From Hoplostethus atlanticus (taxonomy: Eukaryota; Chordata; Actinopteri; Trachichthyiformes; Trachichthyidae): 64,000 bases of DNA. Below, piece by piece: positions 10,770 through 22,591 of this stretch; the first letter of the stretch is position 1; each line of letters opens with the position of its first letter. A program made the position numbers and the translations under genes. The stretch is taken from NCBI GenBank assembly GCA_034670405.1, contig JAXDDX010000353.1, forward strand, positions 62,001-126,000. The letters run 5' to 3'. The notes under the pieces are model-generated. The model saw only the letters and a list, made by a program, of their open reading frames with translations, made no database searches and was not told the DNA's origin.

Positions 10770-10899
10770 TTGCATAACATAAGTGACTTACCCTCGATTG
10801 ACCTTATTGGACATGCACTATGGCTTTTATACACATGTGATTAAATGCACTCCTCTTACCCTGTGTAGCCATGGATTTTTACAAGTGCTGCACATGGTT

Positions 10900-11302
10900 G
10901 CTGCGTGGTCCCCTAGTCCTATGATGACACTGACTGAGCTGCCGTTTGCTGTGATGCCCCACATCAGATCTGGATATCCCACCCAAATAAACTTTTATGC
11001 ATTGTGTATATGCTGCTTGCCCAAACTCGGCATCTATTGCACGCCCAACCTTCCTGGTAGGGGGATCCCTCTCGGAGTAGCCCCTCCCAAGGTTTCTTCC
11101 AATTTTTCCCTAAAAGGTTTTTTTCTTGTTTTCTTGTTTTTTTTCTAGTTTTTCCTTGTCCTCTGTTGAGGGTCTAAGGCTGGGGCATGTCGTGTATTAA
11201 CCATTTACTGTTTCACATGTTGGGCACTGTGACGCCCTTAGAGACTGTAACAATGATTAAGGGCTATACAAATAAATGTGATTTGATTTGATTTAAAAAT
11301 AG
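10900..11302 (+). repeat. Non-LTR retroposon 3' end
   Basis: Contains CACATCAGATCTGGATATCC, also seen in similar form at 53490-53520. A long T-rich segment, AGGGTCTAAGGCTGGGGCAT and a terminal GGGCTATACAAATAA follow, then a TGATT short repeat. A GGGCTATACAAATAA end with an imperfect short-repeat tail is typical of teleost LINE/SINE 3' ends. Family name uncertain. Confidence 0.65.
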
Positions 11303-13599
11303 GTTTCCCCTTAGTGAAACCTTCTTTGAAACCTCCACATGCCTGGCCCTTGTCTATGCTGTGAATGAAGTATGAATGAGTGAATATGCTAAGTAGGCTA
11401 ACATTATTGTTATTATCAGATAAGAGAGGCACCCCTAAGCCCTCTTGACTGAAAATGAAAATATTTCCTCTTGGGGTTTCCTCTTGGGGTTACAGAAACC
11501 TCTTTGCCCACTGTGGAGCCTGTCAGGGTCAGGAAAAACAATACTTCAAATTTTCTGTTTTGACTTAAAATGCTTGGAGAAGCTACTGCAAAGGGGGCAA
11601 ACATGCTTAATTACATACGTTATTCTAGTAAAGCATAGCACGGCATTGTCCACAGATTTTGTCATCCCTCTACAAACGGATTAAAGGGGGTATTTTATGC
11701 TTTTCTGACAATATATCATTATCATAGTTCTTGTTCTGGGATGTGAAACTCAATGCCTAATTAAATGAAACATCTGTGATTGGGAGGTTTCCCACTTCAT
11801 AACCCCAATGGCACACACACAACCCTGGATTATGGCACAAAAGATTTATAAATTGATTACCTTAAGAATCACACCTTGTGAAGTTTTTTTGAAGTTAAAA
11901 TTATTCATAAATACTTTAATTCATTCTCCAGCGGCCCTCTCCCACGTAAAGAGCTCCAGGCTGCTTTGGGGGCATTTCTAGCAGCCGGAAAGAGCCATTG
12001 CTCTGATTGGCTGACAGGCTCTGTCCCCTCCCTCTGGTCGACTTCAATAAAGTCATCTTTCCACATCACAATCCGAGTTCTGACTGGCTGGTTTCGGAGG
12101 TGACGTTTTTTCTTAATGCAACAAATAGTAACTCCGTGTTGGTGCAACCCAACCTAAGCAGAGTAACACAAACGCTAAAAAGTATTTGCTATACTTTACA
12201 ATACTACTTGGCCCAGGTCTGTATATAATGTCCACATAGTCTCTATAGTTGTTGCAGCATAGAAAGCATCACAGCCAGGAATCAGCATCTAACGTCTCGT
12301 GAACTTTAGGAGCCTTTTAGGAGGACTTTTAGTGAGTCTGCAACCCTCCAGACATTTCAGAGCGTATTGCCCATAATTCATAGTGTCAGTGACGTTAATG
12401 AATTAGGAAGTATAAAACAATATAAACACACCAATCACGACAGGTGTTGGCAAGAAAACGTTTATCTGTAAGTGTATCTTGCTAGTGTAGGTAGGTAGAT
12501 AGGTACTTTATTAATAGCTGGGGGGAAATTTCTTTGTTACAGCAGCTGAGAAATAGAATAACACAACTAAGAATAAAAATTACAATAGGAATAATAAAAA
12601 TAAAGAAGAAAAAATATATTAAGCTATACTGTGCAAAAAGTCCAGGGTGGTTGTATTTTATTGCACTGTGTATTCAGTTGTTCAGAGCGGCAGACCAACG
12701 CGCTTCGCTTACGATTTCCAGATCTGTTCTCAATCCAGTTGCATTGCTGTTTCCAAGGCAGCACTGCAAAGCAAAGGTCAAGAAGCCTGTGAGGGCTCAG
12801 TCCTTAGGCCATCAACATTCCACCAGTCACACCTTAAAAACCACAAAACCACTGCTTATCAACTTGACCGAATGGATCAGTGAAGCCATACAGCAGGCTC
12901 AACATCCTCTACTGAATTCAGCCTCATTTGTGTTCCAGTATCAGTCAAGCTCCCACTACCAAGACTATCCCTATCCTTCTGACATTTGAGACCTTTTTAG
13001 GTTTCCTGACAATTAGACGCACACACGTACACACATACACAATGGGAAAGAATTTTACACTGCTCAAGCTTGTACAAATCCCCATACTGGAGCACACAGT
13101 TATCAAAATCTGACAATGGTGAGCTGAAAAGGGAAATTTGTCTTGTTTGTTAAGTTACAGGATAATAGAGCAGCATTGTTTGGCGTAAGGCTGCCCTTGT
13201 TAACAACTGATCACTAAGGCTTATGTGAATTTTTTTCTTCTTCAAATTAGGAATGTTTTCACATCAACGCTTAAAAATAGCCTGCACAAAAATATCTTGA
13301 TGTTACACAACCAACTGACAAGAGGTTTAGAAATCCCTGGCTGCATGCTGCATTTCCTCACTTGATTAATTGGATCTCCAACACGTGTGATTGAGGTCAA
13401 ACTGGGGGTTAGCGAAACAAGAAACTATTCCCTCAATTTAGAATGGAATAAGCTTTCATTGATTGGGGCAATTTTTCACAAATCAGTGTTCATACTACAA
13501 TCTGACTGATATGAGTTTTTGAAGGCCAATACTGATAGGTTTTTATATTGAAGCTGCCAAAAGCCTTTATTCGCTCCTAACCTAAAAGTGGCAGTGTGA
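11303..13599. other. Intergenic with minor repeats
   Basis: No gene recognised. A CTGATTGGCTGACAGG segment near 12001 has an inverted CCAAT box but no attached transcript that I can see. ORFs at 12534 and 12647 are judged chance. Confidence 0.4.
12495..12640 (+). repeat. Retroposon tail, teleost ACTTTATT type
   Basis: GATAGGTACTTTATTAATAG followed by GGGGGGAAATTTCTTTGTTA and CAGCAGC resembles the very common fish tail 'ATACTTTATTGATCCC...GGGGAAATT', here diverged. An A-rich run follows. Confidence 0.5.
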
Positions 13600-13980
13600 G
13601 ATAACTGGATTTTTGAAAGACTTCACTACCCAGAAATCATGTGACGTCAATAAACTAAATGTCTTCTTCTTAGTGTGTGTGGTGGGGTGGAGGTGGTGAA
13701 GAGGTTCAGCCATCGTTGATGTTGATGACTGCAGCTTTCTCTGGATGTAGCGCTACTCGCTGCTGTTTAAGAGTGGATTTCACTCTTAAGTTTTGATTCA
13801 TCGCTTCCCATCAGTGACCATACCTGACACCAGAATTGAATCTGAGCAAATTGGGTGAATCTACATTGGCTTAATTAGTGGGGATGGGACATTCTTCTCC
13901 ATTGCAGCCACACTTTGTGATTTAGGCTGATAAGCTGCATTTTAACAAAAAAAAAATCTTGCCTAGTGCAACTTTAACAC
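13600..13980 (+). repeat. Dispersed ~375-bp repeat, copy 1
   Basis: Begins with GATAACTGG and TTCACTACCCAGAAATCATG, contains CAGTGACCATACCTGACACC and GATGGGACATTCTTCTC, and ends ATCTTGCCTAGTGCAACTTT. Two relatives lie at 28165-28435 and 48587-48924. No coding frame is shared, so this looks like a non-autonomous transposon or SINE-like family. Confidence 0.75.
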
Positions 13981-14792
13981 AGGTTGACCCACCCCACCTA
14001 TTCAATGGTAGGGATAAATTACTGTCTTTTAATTAAGAATTAATTTACAAAAAACATCAGTGAACATTTAAACTCATAAATAAAATATGCAAAGAGGTGG
14101 ATTACATTGATTGGCCAATATCGTCCCAATCGATATATTGGTCTATCCATGGTTCACATGACCCCAGCCTTAGTGTCTCCCCCATCTGTTGTTTCAGAAG
14201 ACAGGAAGAACACAATGCATCTCCATATACGCGCACATATAAGCTATTGCACAAATATGCATAGATGCACACACAGAGCCCAATGTATGCTGGCCCCAGC
14301 TGTCTCTTTCTCTGCCATTACTGTAAGAGAATACCCCCGGCCAGCGCTCTAACCCACTCCATCAATCTCTCTCTGTTTGACAGAAGCTATGCCCACCTGT
14401 TCTCCCACAGCTCACAAGCAGGGACTCAGTGGCTGAATCTCAAAGCGTGACCAGGCTTCAGGTTTGGGTTGATAGCGACAGAATGCAAGTCAACGGGAAT
14501 AACCTGAAATGACTTAAAAGCAACGACTTTAAATTTTAAGGTGTTCAAATTCATTTCAAGCTGTCAAGACTCCATGATTGAAGTTTTCTGTAGGCTTTGG
14601 TCGCTCCTGATCAGCTTTTCACACTTAACACACATGCTCATAGTGACTGATACATTTGAGTTCATGTTTTACAGCAAACCAAGCATTGCAATTGCACAGA
14701 CCCAATATGCAGCAAGTAGCTGCAGCCTGCCGTGGCATTTAATAGTTGTGATCACAAAGTAGGTGTTGGTGTTGAACGCTTTGTTTGTTGTA
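13981..14792. other. Intergenic, nothing recognised
   Basis: A GATTGGCCAATATCGTCC segment at 14109 may be DNA-transposon debris. No gene was seen. Confidence 0.4.
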
Positions 14793-15090
14793 GGGTGCTT
14801 TCACACCTACCTTGTTTGGTCCGGACCTTCGGACTTTTCAGTTTGGTCCGAACCAAAATGGCAGGTGTGAAAGGTGCCTCGGACCACGGTCTGGACCAAA
14901 GGACCAGAATTTGGTCCGACCAAAAGAGGTGGTCTCGGTCCGGATCAAACTGAACCATGGTTCGGTTCGTTTGCAGTGTGAAAACACTTTTTTGGATGGT
15001 TCAAACTTTCGGACCAATTACAGGAAATTGAGGCAGGCTATCGTCAATACAAAACAAAAGAAGAAGAAAAAGAACGGAAAATAAGTCAAA

Positions 15091-16458
15091 ATGAGCCGCG
15101 GTAGCACATGGGGAGAGGAGGAGACAAAGTATTTAATTGCAATTTGGTCCGAAGAAGACGCAAGGAGTCAACTTGAAAAAACGCATAAAAATACCGACAC
15201 TTTTTAATTTATTTTCTGAGAGGATGAGAGAGAGAGGATGGGAGAGCAATGCCACCTGAAGGTAAAGAAACTGCGGCAGCAGTACATAAAGGTGCGTGAT
15301 GCCATCAGGAAAAGCGGTGCGTCGACAAACGAGAAGGACAGTTTTCCTTTTTATGACGACCTGGATAGCATTCTGGGCACTCGCCCAACAAGCTCACCCA
15401 TTAAGGTGGTCTTCCCCAGCTTCAACTGCGTCTACCGATGTGTCCAGTGCCACAGAAAACACTTCCAAAAGTGGTGAGTAGCTAAACGTTTGCTCCTTAC
15501 TCAAACGTAGCCACGTTTTTTTTGCCTGTGCTTCTCATTTCTACTGTCATACTGCATCGACATGTTTTTCAGCAGTCCTTATTATTTCAACAGAGTACAG
15601 CTTATCCCAAAACACTAGCGTACACTGATATAAACTAGGGTACAAGATATAATGAAACGTTGAAAACAATCAATGAACTATTCATAATGATGGCTTGTAT
15701 TCTATTGTAGATTAGCGGCAATAGTAGGCTATTGGCTATCAAACTTGTGCATACATTTTTAATTCAACGTAACTCCATTTCATTTTACAGGAGGAAATGC
15801 AGCTACCAGCAATGAAGAGGAAAATGGACCAGGCACGACAACTCGTTGCCGTAGGAGAAAGAGGAGGGCCCAGGAAGAGTTCAACCACGCAGAAGACAGT
15901 AGGCAGGAGAGGGAGGATGCCACTCTGGAAAGGTGGATGCAAATGCAGCAGGAGACTGAGGAGAGGCGCTTCAGGATGCTGCTGGAGCAGCAGGCAGCCA
16001 CAAATACAATGTTTATGAACTGTATGCAGACATTCATGCAAGGCATGTCTCACCAAAGCCAAGCTCCACACCATGCAGCATCCTGGAGTCCCATACATCC
16101 ACAATATCATCCACCTCCTCCAGCTCCCGGTGACTGGGCTGCACAGCGGTCTCCACACCTACCAACTACCCAGGCCCAACCTACCCAACCAACCCAATAT
16201 CATCCACCTCCTCCAGCTCCCGGTGACTGGGCTGCACAGTGGTCTCCACACCTACCAACTACCCAGGCCCAACCTACCCAACCAACCCAATATCATCCAC
16301 CTCCTCGAGCTCCCGGTGACTGGGCTGCACAGCAGTCTCCACACCTACCAACTACCCAGGCCCAACCTACAAACCCCTTTGATCAGACCCCACGCGTCCT
16401 GTATCAAAATGATAGTGGTGAACCAAGCGACGAGAAGCAGCATTTTTTTCAGTTGTAA
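15091..16458 (+). pseudogene. Harbinger Myb/SANT-like DNA-binding protein, frameshifted
   Basis: The ATG at 15091 opens 38 codons with the SANT-like start STWGEEETKYLIAIW. A stop follows at 15205. The second half of the domain, QCHLKVKKLRQQYIKVRDAI, is in another frame near 15247-15306, and the tail of exon 1 in a third, so exon 1 has at least three frame changes. GTGAGT at 15474 and TTTTACAG ending at 15790 form a clean intron. Exon 2 then stays open to TAA near 16456, with a basic CRRRKRRAQEEF segment, a coiled-coil-like MQQETEERRF stretch and three 31-residue Pro/Gln-rich repeats. The family protein helps the transposase bind DNA and enter the nucleus. Non-functional as it stands. Confidence 0.78.
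16102..16370 (+). repeat. 93-bp in-frame tandem repeat in the Myb-like gene
   Basis: Three units start at 16102, 16195 and 16288. Each encodes YHPPPPAPGDWAAQ, then a Ser-Pro-His-Leu and Gln/Thr-rich stretch, 31 residues in all. Units differ at only a few bases (R, W or Q before SPHL; one P to R). The period is a multiple of three, so the reading frame survives. Confidence 0.88.
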
Positions 16459-17203
16459 TTTAATTTACTGAACAGCACCCAGCACTTTAATTTCTATGCT
16501 GTATTTTAATTTGTAATTCTGTTTTTTTACTTGTTCATTTTACATTCTATACAGTTTAGCTTTATCAAGTTAGATTTTTTTATGGCCAAGTCTGTTGCTA
16601 AAAAAGAAAGACAGTTATGCGGAAAGTGTATGTATGAAAAGAGCCATATTCTCCGAGTAAATTTTTGTTCGGCTCTTGTGTTTCTCCTGAGTCTGCAAAA
16701 TGTGTTTGGTGCTAAAGGGCTATAATAAATGTTTGAACAGTGTGTCGTCTCTCCCTTACAATCAAACAACATGCACTGAAGTGAGTTGTAATTACGAACA
16801 GAACAAGATCAACTATTTTAAACAATGAACTTTAGTAAATTTCTTCTAGATGGTTTCAAAAAACATTAGAAGCATTAGTGCCAAAACTGATATACCTATT
16901 GTAGATGGTTTCACTACATATACCAAAACAAGACTGCAAAAGTTCCAAGTGGCATAAATGATTACACAGTAACCTAGGGCTGCATCTAACAATTGTTTTT
17001 GTTACCAATCGTTTGGTCTATAAAACATTATAAAACAATGAAAAATGTCCATCACAATATCCTAGAGCCCACAGTGACCTCATCAAATGTCTTGGTTTGT
17101 TTGACAAATAGTCCAAAACCCCAAAAATATTCAATTTATTATAATGTATAAACCAACAAAACTAATCATTGCAGCTCTACAGTAATCAAAGCGATGTCCA
17201 TAC

Positions 17204-18251
17204 CTACAGAGTTGAAAAATGAGCACACAATGCATTCCTAATATTTGCCCCACTCCCACCACCAATGAGACGGTCTGCAGGGTCTGGTCTTGCATCATGA
17301 TCTTCATCTTCATTGCCCATATATTCTTCATTGTGACTCTCACAAAAATTGTGGAGGACACAGCTGGCGGAGATGATGTCACTGATTAAGGTGACATGAA
17401 AGTCACATCTTTTTTATAGGCACCTCCATCTTCCTTTCAAGCGTCCAAAAGCCCTCTCCACAGTCATTCTGGCTTGACTCAAGCGATGATTGAAAGTAGA
17501 TTGTTCTGGTGTTATGCCTCTGCCCTCCGGATATGGCTTCATTAGCCATGGTAGCAGTGGATACGCGGCATCTCCTAGTATCACAAGAGGTATATCAACA
17601 CCCTGAATGGTTTCTTGCCATCCTGGCAAGAGTGTTCCATTCTGCCCTCGTTCGTAAAGGGATGAGTTTGAGAATACGCGGCCATCATGAACCCTCCCAG
17701 GCCAGCCAATGTTGACGTCCCAAAACTTCATATTGTGGTCTACAACACCTTGCAGGATTACTGAGTAGAAGCCTTTGCGGTTGTAGTAGTCAGCTGGGTT
17801 GTGAGGTGGTGCCAGGATGCAAATATGAGTGCCATCCACAGCTCCTACACACTGTGGGAACCCCCATCTGTCACGGAATCCTCTGACTATTTCTTCAAAT
17901 TCTGCAGCTGAAGGTGTGTGTAGGTATTGTGGCTTTAGGGTGTCGTTGATGGCAGCAACAACTTGTTGGGTGAACACACAAGCACTCGACAATCCCACAC
18001 CAAAGAGGTGAGAGATAGATCGGAGCTCGAGATTAGTGGCCAGCCTCCACAAGCATATAGCCACGTGCAGCTCCACAGGCACTGCCTGGCGGTATCTTGT
18101 ATCCTGTCGAGTCAGCCTTGGGCAAATACGGTCACAGAGATGATGGAAGGTGGTTCTTCTCATTCTGAAATTGAGCAGCCAATCTCTCTCTGTCCAGTTG
18201 TCACATACATGCTGCCACCAAGCATGACACCGTGGTTGGGCCCAGATGTTC
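17204..18251 (-). pseudogene. Harbinger DDE transposase with one premature stop
   Basis: On the minus strand an acceptor (CTTTTACAG) precedes the exon at 18251. The open frame runs through the DDE domain: AVDGTHI supplies the first Asp, ILGDAAYPL the second Asp, and MTVERAFGRLKGRW the Glu. A TAA at 17414-17416 follows RWRCL. The same frame then stays open for 69 codons, with the family-typical CVLHNFCE motif, to a TAG at 17204-17206. So one nonsense change, probably a Leu codon, is the only coding break I see. An upstream short exon should exist between 18252 and 18645 but was not identified; the open frame upstream of 18251 reads intron. Confidence 0.85.
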
Positions 18252-18645
18252 CTGTAAAAGATAAAAAAAAAAAAAAAAACACAACCTAAATACAAATACC
18301 ATTATATTCAGAAATGATTAGGCCCTATGAAATCATTAAAGACTGAGGATCTAAATAAAACGCATGCAAGAAGGCAAATGCCTTTATTTATTTACTTATT
18401 TATTTAATCTGCATAGTCTATTAGCCTATATGTTGACATACTGTAGGCTTACAGCTGTCAGAAGGGCTGTCATGATCATGACATTTTAGTTGACGATTAA
18501 TAGTCATAGGACGTAGGTATGTCATGCAAAGTTCTTTAGTGCGCTCGCAAAATTGCAATGTGAAACCAACACTAACCGGACCAAATGTATACAATGTAAC
18601 AAAAACATGAACCTTGGTTCGGACCTTTCAGGTGTGAAAACACCC

Positions 18646-20334
18646 TTATTTGAAATAAACATATCATTTCTACACTTGGCTGCAGGTATTTCCTTGTTTG
18701 TGACATCAGAATACAGGAAGTAGGAGAAATCAGGGTCCATCACCAAACCATGAGTTTCCAAGTAGTATTTACCATCTGAGGTGAATGGTATTTTCTAGTG
18801 AACCTGGCATCACCATGACGCAGCAGAAACCAGGATTCATTGGACCAGGCAATGTTATTTCACTCTTCAGTGGTCCAGCTTTTGTGTCCAATGTAGCTTC
18901 ATCTTCTTGTTGCTAGCTGACAGGAGTGAGGTGGTCTTCTGCTGCTCCCCCATCCACTTTAAGGTTGGACCACTGTTATACTGAGGTGTTTTGGCTGACT
19001 GGATGTTCATTTTCAAGTGTTAATTTTCAGGAGTGTCGCCCATTCTAACATTTAGTCAAATATTAAATTAACTTTTGTACCGTGTCAGTGTGCTTAATAC
19101 TTTATTTATACCTGACTCACTGTCTGGAGGAGGAGGAAGGAATTGGCCAGGAACTCGTCAACTGTAAATTGGTAAACTGTGGAACTGTTAGTACTGAAGT
19201 CAGTCACCAGAGAAAAGTAATCTGTCCTTGCCCTTGCGTTTTAAAAAATAAAATAATCTAGTTCAAATTCTAGCCTCTCATTGTTTTTGTATTGCATGGG
19301 AAAGATCAAAGGAGACAATGTTCTCTTTTTAAAAAAGGGTAATGTCATTTAAATCAATCATCATTTAGTGCTTTTACTTGAGTAGATTTTTACACCGGTA
19401 ATTTTACTTCTACTTTATAATTTCAGCAAAGTAACAATATGTGTACTTCAGTAGGAGATATTAATGCTCTGTCCACTCCTGGGAGCTTGCCCAGTACAAG
19501 TCTGGAGCAGTTGGGGGTTAAAGGGGCAGTACTTAACTTTGTACCTTGCTGGCCCCAAGAAGTGGCGAGAGATAACAGTTTTTTTTCATTATCCAGAAAT
19601 CCTGTAAGGTGACATCACTGAACAAAATAATTAAACTTTAAACATCTTTAAACATCTTTAAACAGTGTTGCATTCACATGCTGTTTTGTTGGCAAATCAA
19701 ACCCAGAGGATAAACTGTAACATGGTCACATGAGTGTATGGTAAAATGTGATGAACTAATACAGGTCAAGGTACAGATGAAACATATTCTGGCCTTGATA
19801 GGTATAAATTATTTTCATTTCCCTCTAACCGGTATTAGTGTAGACTGGGTACACTGAAAGGTAAGTAAGTATTGTTATGATGTTTGCATAATGTAATGAG
19901 GAAAAGAAATGTAGTCTGTCACTTTAAGATTCATGTGAGTAAATCATGATAGGATAAGTGTCAGAGACGAAGTGACGGGAGGGACAATTCACTCAAACTG
20001 GTGAATGAAATTTGAATATAACAGATGGAAATAAAAAGAGCTGGGAAATAAATGTGGCATTAGGAAATAAAAGTCCCCTGAAATAAATAAATGTGGAATT
20101 ATGAAATAAAAATCCCTTGAAATAAGTAAAAGTAGTCCTTTGAAAAACGTCCTTTTTAAAATAAAAACTTATTTGTTTATTTATTGAACTATATTGACTC
20201 ATTTATATATTTATTTATATATTTATTGCCTAATTTATTTATTTCAGTCATATTTATTTATTTCATAGGCATATTTATTTATTTCTGTATTTATTTATTT
20301 AATATTGACTTAAATGGCATTCCATACAAAAGCA
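18646..20334. other. Intergenic; AT-rich foldback near the right end
   Basis: 18646-19990 shows no gene; 19375-19450 (ACTTGAGTAGATTTTTACAC) resembles the subterminal repeats of Tol2-like hAT elements. 20025-20330 has GAAATAAATAAATG-type text on the left and TTTATTTATT-type text on the right, giving an imperfect AT-rich foldback. Confidence 0.45.
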
Positions 20335-20586
20335 CCCTTTTTGTGATACCTCAGGTCCTAAGTGAGTGTGTTTGTTATACATGGGGGCCAGTATGGGGGG
20401 ACTTGTTGTGTTATCTGCTGCTGTGAAATATACATAAGATTTATTTTTCTGCTGATATTGCCACAGTGTATTGTTTGATTGTGCTGAAATTTGAAATTGC
20501 CGCCGTGTATAGTGGTGGCGAACATACATACATACATACACATCCAAGCATACACACAACCCCTCACTAAGTCAGTACACAAAAAA
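20335..20586 (+). other. Possible 5' LTR remnant of the nested gypsy element
   Basis: Lies just upstream of the gag start at 20587. It shares about 40 bases with 27838-27878 (TTTTTGTGATACCTCAGGTC against TTTTTGTGATAACTCAGGTC, then a near-identical AGTGTGTTT tail). The position on both sides of the composite element suggests LTR pieces. The similarity is short, so this is weak inference. Confidence 0.3.
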
Positions 20587-21183
20587 ATGTCGAGTGCAGG
20601 AGACATAAATGGTAGCGCTGCACATGTTATAGCTCCAGTGCAGCCAAGTCAGTCTACACCCAGCCCAGCTACAGGTGCCTTTGTTACATTTAGTGAACGT
20701 GTAGCTGAAGTGTCTTCCCTACTGAGTGAGCTATACCTGAATGAGAGAGAAAATTAAATTGAGGAAGATCAGGAAGAAACCATTCATGTACAACCTGCAG
20801 AACTGGATGTTATCAGACAAGCAATGAGAGAACTCACAGACAAAGTCACCACTCTAGACCAAGAATTTAAAGGATCTCTAGAGAGTACTCTGAATAGAGA
20901 GGAAAATATGAATATGAGAATATGTGCACTTGAAAATCACAGCTTGGAGTCACAAATGCAAGCTTCTATGCAAAGTCTAGAGCAGGCAGTAGTCAATTGT
21001 TTTCTCAGGAGAGGTGAGACGTGGGAGAAACAGATAGGAAAAATCAAAAGTCAAGTGACAGCTACTAGCACACTCTGTGGAATGCCCCATCCTGATGTGA
21101 GTGATATCTTCCAGGTGTCAGGTTCATCTTCACCAACAGGTGGCAGCAAACCACCCATCCATATGGAGTTTCACACTTTTAGT
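20587..21183 (+). pseudogene. gag N-terminal part of the outer gypsy element
   Basis: The ATG at 20587 starts a polar, non-membrane protein with a helical, Glu-rich middle (REENMNMRICALENH) and the typical capsid entry PPIHMEF near 21150-21171. A TAA at 20755 breaks the frame once; it then stays open to the junction near 21184, where integrase sequence of another element begins. The expected ~60 residues between HMEF and HTWEEF are missing, so a deletion accompanied the nested insertion or followed it. Confidence 0.6.
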
Positions 21184-21648
21184 GTATTAATCTTGGTGGA
21201 TTATGCAACACGATATCCAGAGGCAGTGCCGTTGCACAATATCTCCGTCAAGAGTGTTGCGCAAACGCTGTTTCAGGTCATCTCCCGAGTTGGAATCCCT
21301 AAAGAGATTCTAACTGACCAAGGCACCTCGTTTACGTCACAAACACTACAGGAATTATACGAGCTGTTAGGCGCCCGCTCAATCTGGACCAGCGTATACC
21401 ACCCCCTGACCGACGGTTTGGTGGAATGGTTTAATAAAACGCTGAAAAACATGGTTCATAAATTTGTGCACGAAGATAGTCGAAATTGGGACAAATGGCT
21501 GGACCCTCTGTTGTTTGCAGTGCGGGAGGTACCCCAGGCCTCCACGGGATTTTCTCCCTTTGAGTTCCTGTTCGGCAGGAGACCCCGAGGGGTGCTGGAC
21601 CTAATTAAAGAAAGCTGGGAGGAAGGTCCTAGCACCAGCAAAAAATGA
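21184..21648 (+). pseudogene. Integrase core of the second Gmr1-like element
   Basis: The frame carries VDYATRYPEAVPLH (first catalytic Asp region), ILTDQGTSFTS (second Asp) and DGLVEWFNKTLKN (Glu region; the residue after VE is W where the related inverted copy has R). It ends RRPRGV before a TGA near 21646. The zinc-binding N-terminal domain is missing, so the fragment is inactive. It is fused in frame to foreign gag at about 21184. Confidence 0.78.
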
Positions 21649-21734
21649 GATTGAGTATGTTATGGACCTGCAAGAAAAACTCCACACGCTGGGGCAGCTG
21701 TCACGGGAGAATTTGCTCCAGGCCCAGGAACAAC

Positions 21735-22340
21735 GCCTAACGAAAGCCTCGACGAGCTACTAGACCGGTTAGGCAACGCTCATTTTTTCACGACACTGGA
21801 TTTAACCAAGGGCTACTGGCAGATTCCCTTATCTCCAGAGTCCAGGGAAAAACAGCTTTCTCTACTCCGCACGGTTTGTACCAATTTGTGACACTTTCGT
21901 TCGGCTTGTCCCGCGCCCCCGCCACATTCCAGCGCCTCATGGACCGGGTGCTGTGCCCGCATGCTGCGTATGCCGCCACCTACCTGAATGATGTTATCAT
22001 CCACAGTGACAGCTGGGAGCGGCACATGCAGCAGGTGGGGGCAGTGCTCGAGTCCCTGAGGCAGGCAGGGCTCATGGCCAACCCGAAGAAGTGTGCGGTT
22101 GGACGGAGGGAGGTACGGTATCTGGGGTACCACTTGGGAGGAGGGCTGGTGCAACCCCAGATAGATAAAACCGCAGCGATTGCAGCCTGCCCAAGACCCA
22201 AGTCAAAAAAGGAGGTGAAGGGGCTGGCCAGCTATTACCGGAGGTTCATCCCGGACTTCTCGGAGCTGACCAGCCCCTTGACCGACTTAACCCGAAAGGG
22301 TGCGTCAGATCCAGTCCAGTGGACGGAGCCATGCCAACAG
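21735..22340 (+). pseudogene. Reverse transcriptase fragment with YLND active site
   Basis: Motifs in order: FFTTLDLTKGYWQIPL, then, after a frame change near 21850, LYQFVTLSFGLSRAPATFQR, YLNDVIIHS, GYHLGGG and ASYYRRFIP. The palm-domain catalytic motif, usually Y-x-D-D, reads YLND at 21981-21992, so the first Asp is lost. The fragment extends to the connection region (DPVQWTEPCQQVFD). One frameshift plus the active-site change make it dead. Confidence 0.8.
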
Positions 22341-22591
22341 GTGTTTGATAGAGTAAAATTGCCCCCCTGTGGGGAATCTGTTCTGCATATGCTTGACTTC
22401 TCTCTCCCCTTTTGTCTCCAGATTGACGCAGAGGGCAGAGGGCAGAGGGCTGCGGGCCGTTTTGTCCCAGCAGGTGGCGGGTGTTGACCGCCCGGTGCTG
22501 TCGCAGTCAAAAGCTGATGCAGGGGGGGAGTGGGTCGTCGGCCGGACGGCTCCCCGGATGGCTCCCCGGCCTATGTCGGGCGGTGGGGGTA

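Larger units (their letters stand above)
14793..18645. mobile_element. PIF/Harbinger transposon, near complete
   Basis: The ends are inverted: GGGTGCTTTCACACCT at the left, and at the right the reverse complement of GGGTGTTTTCACACCT. Both are followed by GGTCCGAACC-like subterminal repeats. Inside are two convergent genes, as in typical vertebrate Harbinger elements: a Myb/SANT-like DNA-binding gene on the plus strand (15091-16458) and a DDE transposase on the minus strand (17204-18251). Length is 3853 bp. Flanking trinucleotides (GTA left, TTA right) do not match exactly, so the target duplication is probably mutated. Both genes are disabled, but the transposase by one stop only. Confidence 0.87.
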
